Assembly: GCA_022648685.1 (NCBI GenBank)
Contig: JALCMW010000005.1
Span: forward strand, 62,001-126,000
Source of the DNA: Bacteroidales bacterium
GTDB taxonomy: Bacteria; Bacteroidota; Bacteroidia; Bacteroidales; UBA932
Reading direction: 5' to 3'
DNA: 64,000 nt
The notes beneath the pieces were generated by a model. The model was not told where the DNA came from and did no database searches. It saw only the letters and a list, made by a program, of their open reading frames with translations. This document shows positions 55,163-63,862 of this stretch, piece after piece. The translations under genes and the position numbers were made by a program. The number at the start of each line of letters is the position of its first letter. The stretch's first letter is position 1.

Positions 55163-56041
55163 CTAAAGGATGTTCATGGATTGCTCCCTGATCTTTTCCA
55201 ATTCGTCCTTCATTTTGACGACAAGTTTCTGCATCCCCGCATGATTCGCCTTGGATCCAGTCGTATTGATTTCCCTGCCCATCTCCTGGATTATGAAACC
55301 AAGCTTCTTCCCCGGATATTCATCGGTATCAATAGTATCGATAAAATATTTGCAATGCTGGCGAAGCCTGACCTTCTCCTCATTTATATCGAGCTTCTCT
55401 ATATAATATATCATTTCCTGTTCGAAACGGCTCTGATCCGGCTGAATCTTGAGGTCTTCTATTCCTTTGGACAATTTTTCCTTTACGGAATCAAGACGCT
55501 CCTTTTCGAACCCTTCAAGCTGGTCTTCATATTCCAGGATATTGCGTACGCGGGAAGTTACATCCTTGTATAAGACGGCTCCTTCTGCAATTCTGTATTC
55601 ATTAACTGAAGCCAATGCCCTTTCTACGGCAGATTCCACTTCCGGCCAGTTTTCATCGGTAATGATTTCTTCTTTCTTTGAATCAAGGACATCAGGGAAA
55701 CGCAATACGGTATTGAAAATATCACAGCTGCCGCCGGTTTCGACTCCCAGAGAACGTGCTATATCCACCGCCTGCCTGTAATAACCGGAAACAAGATCCC
55801 TGTTTATCAATCTCGCCGAAGCGGAAGGGACAGGTTCGAAATTGACATAAAAATCGATAGTGCCTCTTTTCAGGACATCAGATATCTTACGCCTCAGCAT
55901 GATTTCCTTATCTTTCGGGACAAGCGAAGTTTTCAAATTGATATCAGCATTTTTTCCGTTCAATGTACGGATTTCAATTGTCAGTTTTCCTGTGGACAAA
56001 GAAACTTCGGCTTTTCCATAGCCTGTCATAGACTTGATCAT
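55163..56041 (-). CDS. yicC: YicC-family endoribonuclease
   Basis: A 292-residue protein of the YicC/YloC family. The ATG at 56041 gives the conserved N-terminus MIKSMTGYGKAEV; an upstream in-frame start would add nine unrelated residues. The family C-terminus (GREINTTGSKANHAGMQKLVVKMKDELEKIREQSMNIL in pattern) is intact, with the conserved EMGREINT and KIREQ segments. YicC proteins are metal-dependent endoribonucleases acting on RNA hairpins; in some species they affect sRNA stability. It is divergent from glnS. Confidence 0.92.
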   Translation of the reverse strand: MIKSMTGYGKAEVSLSTGKLTIEIRTLNGKNADINLKTSLVPKDKEIMLRRKISDVLKRGTIDFYVNFEPVPSASARLINRDLVSGYYRQAVDIARSLGVETGGSCDIFNTVLRFPDVLDSKKEEIITDENWPEVESAVERALASVNEYRIAEGAVLYKDVTSRVRNILEYEDQLEGFEKERLDSVKEKLSKGIEDLKIQPDQSRFEQEMIYYIEKLDINEEKVRLRQHCKYFIDTIDTDEYPGKKLGFIIQEMGREINTTGSKANHAGMQKLVVKMKDELEKIREQSMNIL

Positions 56042-56065
56042 ATACGAAATTTTAATTTTGAAGAG

Positions 56066-56073
56066 CAAAAATA
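56066..56073 (-). promoter_or_regulatory. Predicted -7 element for yicC
   Basis: TATTTTTG on the minus strand, an exact TAnnTTTG match, 24 bp before the yicC ATG. No -33 TTTG at the right distance. Confidence 0.35.
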
Positions 56074-56085
56074 CGAATAAATTAC

Positions 56086-56093
56086 TACTTTTG
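56086..56093 (+). promoter_or_regulatory. Predicted -7 element for glnS
   Basis: TACTTTTG, an exact TAnnTTTG match, 28 bp before the glnS ATG. The nearest upstream TTTG (56057-56060) is 25 bp away, rather far. Confidence 0.38.
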
Positions 56094-56121
56094 TTTTATT
56101 TATCCGATCAATAAAAAAAAC

Positions 56122-57786
56122 ATGGAAGTAAAAACGCAAGAAAATAAGAATCTTAATTTTCTGGAAGAAATAATTGAATCAGACCTGGCATCCGGGAAAG
56201 TCGAAAGCATCACTACTAGATTTCCACCGGAACCGAACGGATACCTGCATCTGGGACATGCGAAAAGCATTTGTCTGAATTTCGGTCTGGCAAAGGAATA
56301 CGGGGGAAAGACAAATCTGCGCTTCGATGATACGAATCCATCCAAAGAAGACACCGAATATGTAGATTCGATAAAAGAAGACATAACATGGCTGGGCTTC
56401 AAATGGGACAAAGAAAAATATGCATCTGATTACTTCGATCAATTATACGAATGGGCTGAAGATCTAATCGGAAAAGGATTAGCATATGTGGATGACCAGA
56501 CACATGAAGAAATAAGCAAAAACCGCGGCACAGTGGAAACCCCCGGGACTCCCAGTCCATACAGGGAAAGGAACATTGAAGAAAATCTGAAGATTTTCAG
56601 AGAGATGAAGGACGGCAAATATGCCGACGGTGAAAAAGTACTGAGAGCCAAAATAGACATGTCAAGTCCGAACATGCTTCTCAGGGATCCGATATTATAC
56701 AGGATAAAGCATGCTTCCCATCACAGGACAGGGGATAAATGGTGCATTTACCCGATGTACGACTTCACACACGGACAGTGCGACAGCATTGAGCATATCA
56801 CCCATTCCATCTGTACACTTGAATTCGATGTACACAGGCCGTTGTACGACTGGTTCATCAAAACTCTGGGAATATGGCCTTCGCATCAATACGAATTTGC
56901 AAGACTGAACCTCACATATACCCTGATGAGCAAACGCAGGCTGCTGGAACTTGTCCAGAAGAAATACGTAAACGGCTGGGACGATCCGCGGATGCCGACG
57001 CTTTGCGGGGTGAGGAGAAAAGGATATACACCGGAAGCCATAAAAATGTTCTGCGAAAAGATAGGAGTTTCCAAACATGAACAGTTGATGGATATCCAAT
57101 TACTGGAATGGTGCGTAAGGCAGGATCTGAACGAAAGGGCCAACAGGTATATGTGCGTACAGAAGCCGTTGAAAGTCACGATAACGAACTGGGAAAAAGG
57201 CAAAACCGAATGGTACGACTGCCCTTTGAATCCTGCGGAACCGGATGGTAAATCACGAAAAGTGCCTTTCACCGGTAACATTCTAATCGAACAAGAGGAT
57301 TTCATGGAAGAACCGCCTAAAAAATTCTTCAGGCTCAAACCGGACGGCGAAGTAAGATTGAAATACACCTATATCATAAAGTGCAACGAAATAATACGGG
57401 ACACGGATGGAAACATCACCGAACTCAGATGCACTTATGACCCGTCAACAAAACCGGGTTCCGGTGAATGGAGATCCGTAAAGGGAACAATTCATTGGGT
57501 ATCGGCTGAATATGCCAAAGAAGTTGAACTGAGGCTGTACGACAGACTGTTCACCGAAGCTGACATGGGATCGATACCTGAGGACAAAGATTACAAGGAA
57601 TACCTGAATCCGGATTCCCTGATAGTTGAAAAAGGCTATGCCGAACCCGCCCTCCTTGATGACAAATCGGGAATTGCAGTCCAATTCGAAAGGAAAGGTT
57701 ATTTCTTCCGTGATCCGGACAGTACAGTGGATAATGTCGTCTTTAACAAAACGACTGCACTGAAAGATTCGTACAAGGTCAAGTAA
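56122..57786 (+). CDS. glnS: Glutaminyl-tRNA synthetase
   Basis: A 554-residue class I synthetase charging tRNA-Gln. The HIGH motif is in PPEPNGYLHLGHAKS (about 33-47) and the KMSKS equivalent is LMSKRRL (about 269-275). The catalytic core carries RFDDTNPSKED and the anticodon-binding beta domains fill the last 200 residues. GlnRS rather than GluRS is shown by the GLNRS-type catalytic domain and the C-terminal double barrel. Having GlnRS, this lineage need not make Gln-tRNA by transamidation. It converges on the DeoR gene with a 21-bp gap. Confidence 0.96.
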   Translation: MEVKTQENKNLNFLEEIIESDLASGKVESITTRFPPEPNGYLHLGHAKSICLNFGLAKEYGGKTNLRFDDTNPSKEDTEYVDSIKEDITWLGFKWDKEKYASDYFDQLYEWAEDLIGKGLAYVDDQTHEEISKNRGTVETPGTPSPYRERNIEENLKIFREMKDGKYADGEKVLRAKIDMSSPNMLLRDPILYRIKHASHHRTGDKWCIYPMYDFTHGQCDSIEHITHSICTLEFDVHRPLYDWFIKTLGIWPSHQYEFARLNLTYTLMSKRRLLELVQKKYVNGWDDPRMPTLCGVRRKGYTPEAIKMFCEKIGVSKHEQLMDIQLLEWCVRQDLNERANRYMCVQKPLKVTITNWEKGKTEWYDCPLNPAEPDGKSRKVPFTGNILIEQEDFMEEPPKKFFRLKPDGEVRLKYTYIIKCNEIIRDTDGNITELRCTYDPSTKPGSGEWRSVKGTIHWVSAEYAKEVELRLYDRLFTEADMGSIPEDKDYKEYLNPDSLIVEKGYAEPALLDDKSGIAVQFERKGYFFRDPDSTVDNVVFNKTTALKDSYKVK

Positions 57787-57807
57787 ATTAACTCCACCGG
57801 AATAATT

Positions 57808-58611
57808 TCACTTCACCGGTACGGTAATAACCTCAATGCCGAGTTCCTGCAGATTTTCAAGATACATCTGCGGGATTTTTTCGTCCGTTATTATTTCATC
57901 GATCTTGTCCATATCACAGATCTTGCTGAAACCACGTTTCCCGAATTTGGAACTGTCTGCAAGAAGGATTGTTTTCTGGGCGGTATTCATCATCAGACGA
58001 TTCAGATTCGCTTCCATCATATTTGTGGTAGTAACCCCGAAATCCAGGTCCACACCGTCAGCACCCATGAAAAGCAAGTTGCAATTGAAATATTTCAACA
58101 TATCTTCGGCAAATGAACCTACTGTTGAAACCGAACTTTCCCTGACTACACCGCCTAGCTGGACTACATCTATCGCCTTATTCTGCGAAAGCATGGAAGA
58201 TACGGAAACGGATGCTGTAATGACGGTAATATCATGCTCATTCATAAGCTCTTTGGCCGTATAGAGAATGGTAGTACCGGAAGCGATAAGGATTGAATCA
58301 TGTTCGGAGACCAGGGAAGCAGCCTTCTTCCCAATCGCGATCTTTTCCATCACGAATTGTTTTTCCTTTTCGTTAATATGCCTGTCGCCTATATAAGGAC
58401 TGATCGGGATCGCCCTTCCGTGCGTACGGTAAAGCCTGTTTTGTTTCTCGAGTGCGGTCAAATCTTTTCTGATCGTAACCTCTGAAACATCAAGTCTTTC
58501 AGCCAGATCGGTCACTGAAACGCTCCCCTGGAGCTGGAGAATGTCGAGAATCGATTTGTGCCTTTCTGTCATAGATGTCAGGGTATCCTGGCTTTTTTCA
58601 GTTACTTTCAT
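57808..58611 (-). CDS. DeoR-family transcriptional regulator
   Basis: A 267-residue sugar-metabolism type regulator. The N-terminal HTH (about 15-70) reads RHKSILDILQLQGSVSVTDLAE and VSEVTIRKDLTALEKQ. The C-terminal DeoRC sensor domain has the phosphosugar-binding pattern SLVSEHDSILIASGTT and ILLADSSKFGKRGF. Relatives respond to sugar phosphates. It lies 42 bp after the metallophosphatase gene, so it may be co-transcribed with the nucleotidase pair, but the target genes are unknown. Confidence 0.93.
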   Translation of the reverse strand: MKVTEKSQDTLTSMTERHKSILDILQLQGSVSVTDLAERLDVSEVTIRKDLTALEKQNRLYRTHGRAIPISPYIGDRHINEKEKQFVMEKIAIGKKAASLVSEHDSILIASGTTILYTAKELMNEHDITVITASVSVSSMLSQNKAIDVVQLGGVVRESSVSTVGSFAEDMLKYFNCNLLFMGADGVDLDFGVTTTNMMEANLNRLMMNTAQKTILLADSSKFGKRGFSKICDMDKIDEIITDEKIPQMYLENLQELGIEVITVPVK

Positions 58612-58653
58612 GATTATCAGTTATTAGAAGTCTATCGAATTATTTTCAATCGG

Positions 58654-59499
58654 TTATTCATACACATTAATCTGTCCCATATACAGTCCCCAGCAACCGT
58701 CTGTAACTATCGGAATTCTTTTTCCGTCTAGATTGACAGAGTATTCCATTTTTTTGAGGAAAGTATGGGAATGGCCGCCTATCACAATATCCACATTTCT
58801 TGTCTTTGCAACCAAAACAGGATCGACAAGACCTTCTCCTTCATATCCTATATGAGTAAGAGCTATTACAATATCGCATTTTCTAACCTTTTTCAGATAT
58901 TTTGCATATTTGTTGACAACGGACACGGCATCCAGTTTCGGGATTTTGTCGGAAACGGACCGGTCCACAACAGTCGTAATATCTGTAAGCACTCCTATTA
59001 TTCCTATTTTCATCCCCCCCCTGTGCAATATGGCATAAGGCTTTACATATTTGCCCAGTTCGAAAGAAGAAAAATCGTAATTGGCACACAATACGGGACA
59101 ATGCAATCTTTTCACCCGTCTGGCAAGCTCATCTATGCCATTATCGAATTCATGGTTTCCTAGCGCCACGGCATCATATTTCATCGCATTTATCAACTTT
59201 ATTTCGATATTGCCGTGAAATATGGTAAAATATGATGTTCCCTGACTGAAATCCCCGGCATGCAAAAGAAGTACATTCCTTTTGCCATCGGCTTTTCTCA
59301 CGCTATCAATAAAAGCCGCCCTTTCTATGACACCGCCTTCCCAGGAATCATCGCCTTCCAACACAGGTTCTATATGACTGTGCGTATCGTTGGTATGCAA
59401 TATGACCAACTGCGGAGCAATACCGCTTCCGGCTTTTTGCGCAAAGCTTACAAAAAAGCAAAATAATAATAAACAGAACGATAAAAAAGTCTTTTTCAT
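58654..59499 (-). CDS. 5'-nucleotidase-type metallophosphatase (N-terminal domain only)
   Basis: A 281-residue exported calcineurin-like phosphatase. The signal peptide is MKKTFLSFCLLLFCFFVSFAQ. Di-metal motifs are in order: LHTNDTHSHIEP, LLHAGDFSQGTS, ALGNHEFDNGID, and ALTHIGYEGEG with GGHSHTFLK. This equals the N-terminal domain of UshA-type 5'-nucleotidases. The substrate-gripping C-terminal domain is encoded by the gene just before it (15-bp gap). It probably dephosphorylates periplasmic nucleotides together with that partner. Confidence 0.9.
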   Translation of the reverse strand: MKKTFLSFCLLLFCFFVSFAQKAGSGIAPQLVILHTNDTHSHIEPVLEGDDSWEGGVIERAAFIDSVRKADGKRNVLLLHAGDFSQGTSYFTIFHGNIEIKLINAMKYDAVALGNHEFDNGIDELARRVKRLHCPVLCANYDFSSFELGKYVKPYAILHRGGMKIGIIGVLTDITTVVDRSVSDKIPKLDAVSVVNKYAKYLKKVRKCDIVIALTHIGYEGEGLVDPVLVAKTRNVDIVIGGHSHTFLKKMEYSVNLDGKRIPIVTDGCWGLYMGQINVYE

Positions 59500-59514
59500 A
59501 ATCGATCGGAAATA

Positions 59515-60366
59515 TTAGTCATATATTTTAACCCGGCCATCCGCCTGATATTCAATAGGCTTGCCTGCCGCAGTAAGGCTTTTCACATATGGAAGCATGT
59601 AATCTATGATATATCCCGGAAGGATGGTAACATTTTCAGCATTCTTTGCTACGGACAAACCGTCTCCTCCGTTAAGGAGGAAGGAAATCGTTGCGACTCC
59701 GTACACTTTGCCGTCATCCAGAGGCTTGCCATCAACGAGGGCGGAAACCAGCTTGCGGTCTTTTACGACACATCTTACGCCACCTACCACCTGGAAAGAA
59801 GTTGAAGCCATCTGCTCGAATATATTCTTCAAATCGGAACCTTTAAGCTCGACATAACATAAATTATTCTTGAACGGGAACATGGACATGATATCATCCA
59901 ACAGGACATTCCCCTTAGGCATATCGGTACGTATGCCTCCGAAATTCGCAATGCCGACATCCACCCTCTTTCCCGTTTTTTCCGCAACTGCCCGTATTAT
60001 TTCATCAACAAACCAATTTGAAAGAGCAGATTCGGGATATCTGGAAACCATCTTCTCTGAAGAATATGCTATCACTTCCTTTACATCGTGCATCTTTGGC
60101 TGCGCATCAAGGACTATCCCGGCCACCTTCGGCGTCACACCACCTCTGAACCGCCTTCCGTTGGGAGAAAAATAAATACATCCGCGAACATTGCCCAGGG
60201 ACTGTTTTACATCGGTATTTGAAGATGCCTTTGTTCCGGTACGCGATTCATCCATAGCAAACCTCTTCCATGAAAAGGACGGTTCCTGGGACATCGCGGG
60301 ATAAATGCCGGAAAAAGCCAATAATAACGAAAGCGCAAGAAGTGCGGCTGATTTGTTTTTGATCAT
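59515..60366 (-). CDS. 5'-nucleotidase C-terminal domain protein
   Basis: A 283-residue exported protein starting at the ATG at 60366 (MIKNKSAALLALSLLLAFSG signal). It matches the 5_nucleotid_C domain alone: VDVGIANFGGIRTDMPKGNV, DIMSMFPFKNNLCYVELKG and the nucleotide-stacking end SFLLNGGDGLSV. It has its own signal peptide and lacks the catalytic metal domain, which is in the next gene. The pair therefore forms a split UshA. It starts 2 bp after the ABC permease stop, so the nucleotidase genes follow an ABC exporter on one transcript. Confidence 0.88.
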   Translation of the reverse strand: MIKNKSAALLALSLLLAFSGIYPAMSQEPSFSWKRFAMDESRTGTKASSNTDVKQSLGNVRGCIYFSPNGRRFRGGVTPKVAGIVLDAQPKMHDVKEVIAYSSEKMVSRYPESALSNWFVDEIIRAVAEKTGKRVDVGIANFGGIRTDMPKGNVLLDDIMSMFPFKNNLCYVELKGSDLKNIFEQMASTSFQVVGGVRCVVKDRKLVSALVDGKPLDDGKVYGVATISFLLNGGDGLSVAKNAENVTILPGYIIDYMLPYVKSLTAAGKPIEYQADGRVKIYD

Positions 60367-60368
60367 GA

Positions 60369-61811
60369 TTATCTTTGCTTTAACCACTTCCACATATCTT
60401 TGAATGTGGATTTTTTACCGAACATTAGAATCCCCACTTTATATATCTTGGCGGAAACCCATGCGCACAATCCGAAAGTAGCGATCAGGATAATCACCGA
60501 AAGTGCGATCTGCCATAACGGAACTCCGAAAGGAATCCTTGCCATCATCACGATAGGCGATGTAAACGGAATCATGGAACCCCAGAAGACTACCCCGCTG
60601 TCGGGAGACTTGAAAGCATAGAAAGCTATAAAGAAACCTATCAGCAAAGGAATGGTAACGGGAATCTGGAGTTGCTGGGCATCAGCTTCGTTTTCCACTG
60701 CCGAGCCGATAGCTGCGAACAAAGAGGCATACAAGAGATATCCCAACACAAAATATAAAATGAAGACAATTATAAGTTCGGTATAATTCAGATCCCTTAG
60801 AGTCGACAGAACGGCAGCGGCTTCATTTCCATTGGAAGCTACGGAGGAGGAATCGGTAACTGCGGAAGATGATGAATCTTTGACGGCAACCGCACCTGCT
60901 ATGGAACTCAGATCAACGGTTGAGTTCATTGCTCCGCCAAGCTGGTCCTGTCCGGCAGTCATGCTCCGGGTCATACCGGCGGAAGGATCGGAAGCTGAAG
61001 CTGCAATTTTGTCAAATCCCCATATTCCACCGACAACGCTCACTATCAAGAACGTAAGAACGATCCAAAGGAGGAACTGCGTCAGAGCGACAAAAGCGAC
61101 ACCTATTATCTTGCCGAACAAAAGTTCAGTGGACTTGACGGAAGAAATAAGGACTTCGACGACTCTGCTGGATTTTTCCTCTATTACGCTGGACATCACC
61201 GTACCGCAGAACATGGCGATGAACATATATATGATCATTCCCAGTACCATGGATATGATCATGTACACTTCCGAAGAAGAAAGTTGCTCATGACCGGATT
61301 CATCCATGGTATATGAAACAAGATGGATATCGGTCTTGACATCTTTCATTATCTTGTCCAGACCTGAAATATCATATGATTTGACACGATATGCTTCCAA
61401 TGCATCATTCACCTTGCCTTCTATCGTTTCACTCATTTCCACACCAAGCGGCTTTACGGAATATGCATCCACACTTACAGTCTTGCCGACGCTGTCAAGA
61501 GGAGAAACAACGAGAAGGGCGTCCATTCCGATGCTGTCAAGATTGCTCTTCAGGACATCGGGGGACGATGATGAATAATCCTTGTAATTTATAGTTTCGC
61601 TGTCTTTCAGATATGGTAAAACCAATCCTGATTCATCGACGACTGCAACCTTCTTGGCTTCTTCCTTTGTAGCTAACATTATGATCGAAGGAAGCAAAGC
61701 TATCGCAGCAAAGAAAACAGGACCCAGCAATGTAATCCAGATGAAAGATTTTTTCTTGACGCGGTTAAGATATTCGCGTTTTATTATGACATTGATAATG
61801 TGAAGATTCAT
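60369..61811 (-). CDS. ABC-2 type transporter permease (NatB-like)
   Basis: A 480-residue permease. TM1 is at about 23-46, a large extracytoplasmic domain of about 130 residues follows, and five more TM helices lie between 180 and 465. The ABC-2 signature region is VIEEKSSRVVEVLISSVKSTELLFGKIIG. A Ser/Ala-rich insert of about 70 residues (about 275-345) sits between two TM helices and looks unstructured. With the ATPase gene 2 bp before it, it forms an export ABC system resembling Na+ or drug exporters; the true substrate is unknown. Confidence 0.87.
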   Translation of the reverse strand: MNLHIINVIIKREYLNRVKKKSFIWITLLGPVFFAAIALLPSIIMLATKEEAKKVAVVDESGLVLPYLKDSETINYKDYSSSSPDVLKSNLDSIGMDALLVVSPLDSVGKTVSVDAYSVKPLGVEMSETIEGKVNDALEAYRVKSYDISGLDKIMKDVKTDIHLVSYTMDESGHEQLSSSEVYMIISMVLGMIIYMFIAMFCGTVMSSVIEEKSSRVVEVLISSVKSTELLFGKIIGVAFVALTQFLLWIVLTFLIVSVVGGIWGFDKIAASASDPSAGMTRSMTAGQDQLGGAMNSTVDLSSIAGAVAVKDSSSSAVTDSSSVASNGNEAAAVLSTLRDLNYTELIIVFILYFVLGYLLYASLFAAIGSAVENEADAQQLQIPVTIPLLIGFFIAFYAFKSPDSGVVFWGSMIPFTSPIVMMARIPFGVPLWQIALSVIILIATFGLCAWVSAKIYKVGILMFGKKSTFKDMWKWLKQR

Positions 61812-61813
61812 AG

Positions 61814-62725
61814 TTAAGCCCCCTCTGTTACAAGTTTAATGAAAATATCGTTCATTCTCGGAATGAGTTCCTTGAATGAATTGACCATGACGCCCTGCGA
61901 AATAATGGAATTAAGAACCGAATTCGAATCGATGTCTTTTTCAAGAGCAAGTACGGACGTATGCCTGCCGGCATTATCCACATCGGACAAGACTTCGAAA
62001 ACACCGTCGACAGGGACCACGGAGGCTCCTGTATATATCAATTCGACATGATTATTGCCATATTGATGACGGATGCTGTCCACACCACCTGTGATGACAA
62101 GCCTGGATTTGTTTATCAGGGCTATATTGTCACATAATTCTTCCACAGACTCCATATTATGGGTAGAAAGGATAATGGTGGCCCCCTCGTCCTTAAGCCT
62201 TATGATTTCTTTCCTTATCAATTCGGCATTGACGGGATCGAACCCGGAAAAAGGTTCGTCCAGAATCATCAGGGATGGCTTATGCACAACTGTAGTTATG
62301 AACTGTAGCTTCTGGGCCATTCCCTTGGAAAGTTCCTCGACCTTTTTGTTCCACCAATCCTGTATTCCGAATTTTATAAACCATTTCTTCAACTCGAAAG
62401 AAGCATCCTTGGCGGACATCCCCTTCAGCTGGGCAAGATACATAGCCTGTTCACCGACTTTCATTTTCCTGTAAAGCCCCCGCTCTTCAGGAAGATATCC
62501 TATTTTATAAACATCTTTTTCAGTAATCGGACGTCCGTCGAAAAACACCTCTCCCGAAGTAGGAATAGTGATACGGTTGATAATACGGATCATCGTAGTC
62601 TTACCGGCTCCGTTAGGACCCAGCAGGCCGAAGATCTGCCCTTTCGGAACATCCAGAGAGACATGGTCCAAAGCAACTTTCTGTCCGAAAGTTTTACATA
62701 GTTCTTTACATTCAATCAAACCCAT
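61814..62725 (-). CDS. ABC transporter ATP-binding protein (NatA-like)
   Basis: A 303-residue ATPase. Walker A is GPNGAGKTTMI, the Q-loop region is IGYLPEERGL, the signature is LSKGMAQK, Walker B is LMILDEPFSG and the H-loop is LSTHNME. The C-terminal 80 residues form the DUF4162-type extension found in NatA-like exporters. It pairs with the permease 2 bp downstream. It starts 42 bp after holA. Confidence 0.92.
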   Translation of the reverse strand: MGLIECKELCKTFGQKVALDHVSLDVPKGQIFGLLGPNGAGKTTMIRIINRITIPTSGEVFFDGRPITEKDVYKIGYLPEERGLYRKMKVGEQAMYLAQLKGMSAKDASFELKKWFIKFGIQDWWNKKVEELSKGMAQKLQFITTVVHKPSLMILDEPFSGFDPVNAELIRKEIIRLKDEGATIILSTHNMESVEELCDNIALINKSRLVITGGVDSIRHQYGNNHVELIYTGASVVPVDGVFEVLSDVDNAGRHTSVLALEKDIDSNSVLNSIISQGVMVNSFKELIPRMNDIFIKLVTEGA

Positions 62726-62767
62726 TTGTCGGATTATTTAAAATATTAACTAAACATCCGGGAATTT

Positions 62768-63808
62768 TCATACGTTAAGTATTTTCGTTACCAATTCCAT
62801 CAGAAGCATATCGGGAGAAGAATACCCGGAATCACCTCCTTTTCCCTTATAATCATACTCATCCAAAAGAGAAATGACTTTCATACATTTCCCCAAAGGA
62901 TAATTTGCCGAAGCCGCATCATATTCACGAAAGAAATAAGGATTAACCCCCAGTATCCTGGCTTTGACCTGACTGTCAGGATATCTATTCTTGGACAACA
63001 GAGCATCATATTTCAATATCCTGTAAAAATGCGTAAACATAGCACTTACAGCCATCGGCATAGCAAATTTAGGCGTCTTCCCTATATATGCTGCAATTTT
63101 CAAAGCCTTACCGGCATTACCGTAAGACAATTCTTTCGTAAGTTCGAAGATACTGAATTCGCGGCTTATACCGACATTTTTCTCTATGTCCGAAACGGTC
63201 ACGGTTTTCGTACCTTCCGGAAGATTTTTCAGCATTTTATCTGTTTCGACGGATATCCTGGTCAGGTCGGTTCCGGCAAATTCTCCCAGCAATGCGGCCG
63301 CTTCGTTATCTATGGACAGTCCCTTCCTGCCGTAATATTCCGTTATCCATCGGGACATTTCATAATCACGCAATACATTGGACTCAACTACGATCCCGGA
63401 CTTCATAACACTTTTGTACAGAGCCTTACGTTTGTCCGCAGAAGATCCGTGCATACATATGATCAAAACCGTAGAGTCCAGAGGACCTGAGCAATAGATG
63501 GAAAGTTGTTCGATACTTCTCATCGCCTGTGCTTCCTTCAGGACTACAAGAAGCCTTTCGGACATCATAGGGAATTGCCTTGCTGCAGTTATGACCGTAC
63601 CGGCATCCGTATCGGGACCGTATAAAACCACTTGGTTGAAATCCCTTTCGCTTTCAGTCAAGGCATTGTCCGCAATAGCTTTGCAGACAACATCCGTATA
63701 GTACGGTTCTGTCCCCATAAGCAAGTATACCGGTTTGAAGATGCCTTTTGAAACATCTCCGACAATTTGCCGGCAGAGTTTGTCCGTATCCGAAAAAGCG
63801 TTAGACAT
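62768..63808 (-). CDS. holA: DNA polymerase III subunit delta
   Basis: Clamp-loader subunit that opens the sliding clamp. The ATG at 63808 (MSNAFSDTDKLCRQIVGDV) gives 346 residues, normal for HolA; an in-frame TTG three codons earlier is less likely. The degenerate AAA domain (PVYLLMGTEPYYTDVV, RQFPMMSERLLVVLKEAQ) lacks a functional Walker A, as in the family, and a C-terminal collar domain ends the protein. It is divergent or antiparallel to nothing: the gene upstream on the same strand is the barrel fragment at the window edge. Confidence 0.92.
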   Translation of the reverse strand: MSNAFSDTDKLCRQIVGDVSKGIFKPVYLLMGTEPYYTDVVCKAIADNALTESERDFNQVVLYGPDTDAGTVITAARQFPMMSERLLVVLKEAQAMRSIEQLSIYCSGPLDSTVLIICMHGSSADKRKALYKSVMKSGIVVESNVLRDYEMSRWITEYYGRKGLSIDNEAAALLGEFAGTDLTRISVETDKMLKNLPEGTKTVTVSDIEKNVGISREFSIFELTKELSYGNAGKALKIAAYIGKTPKFAMPMAVSAMFTHFYRILKYDALLSKNRYPDSQVKARILGVNPYFFREYDAASANYPLGKCMKVISLLDEYDYKGKGGDSGYSSPDMLLMELVTKILNV

Positions 63809-63862
63809 ATAGGACAAAAATAATCAAAAATTCACTATTTTTAATATATTTTTCCTATGAAC

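Noticed and set aside
57787..57836. Possible hairpin between glnS and the DeoR gene
   Set aside because: Only a short imperfect ACCGG/CCGGT pairing without a T tract; too weak for a terminator call.
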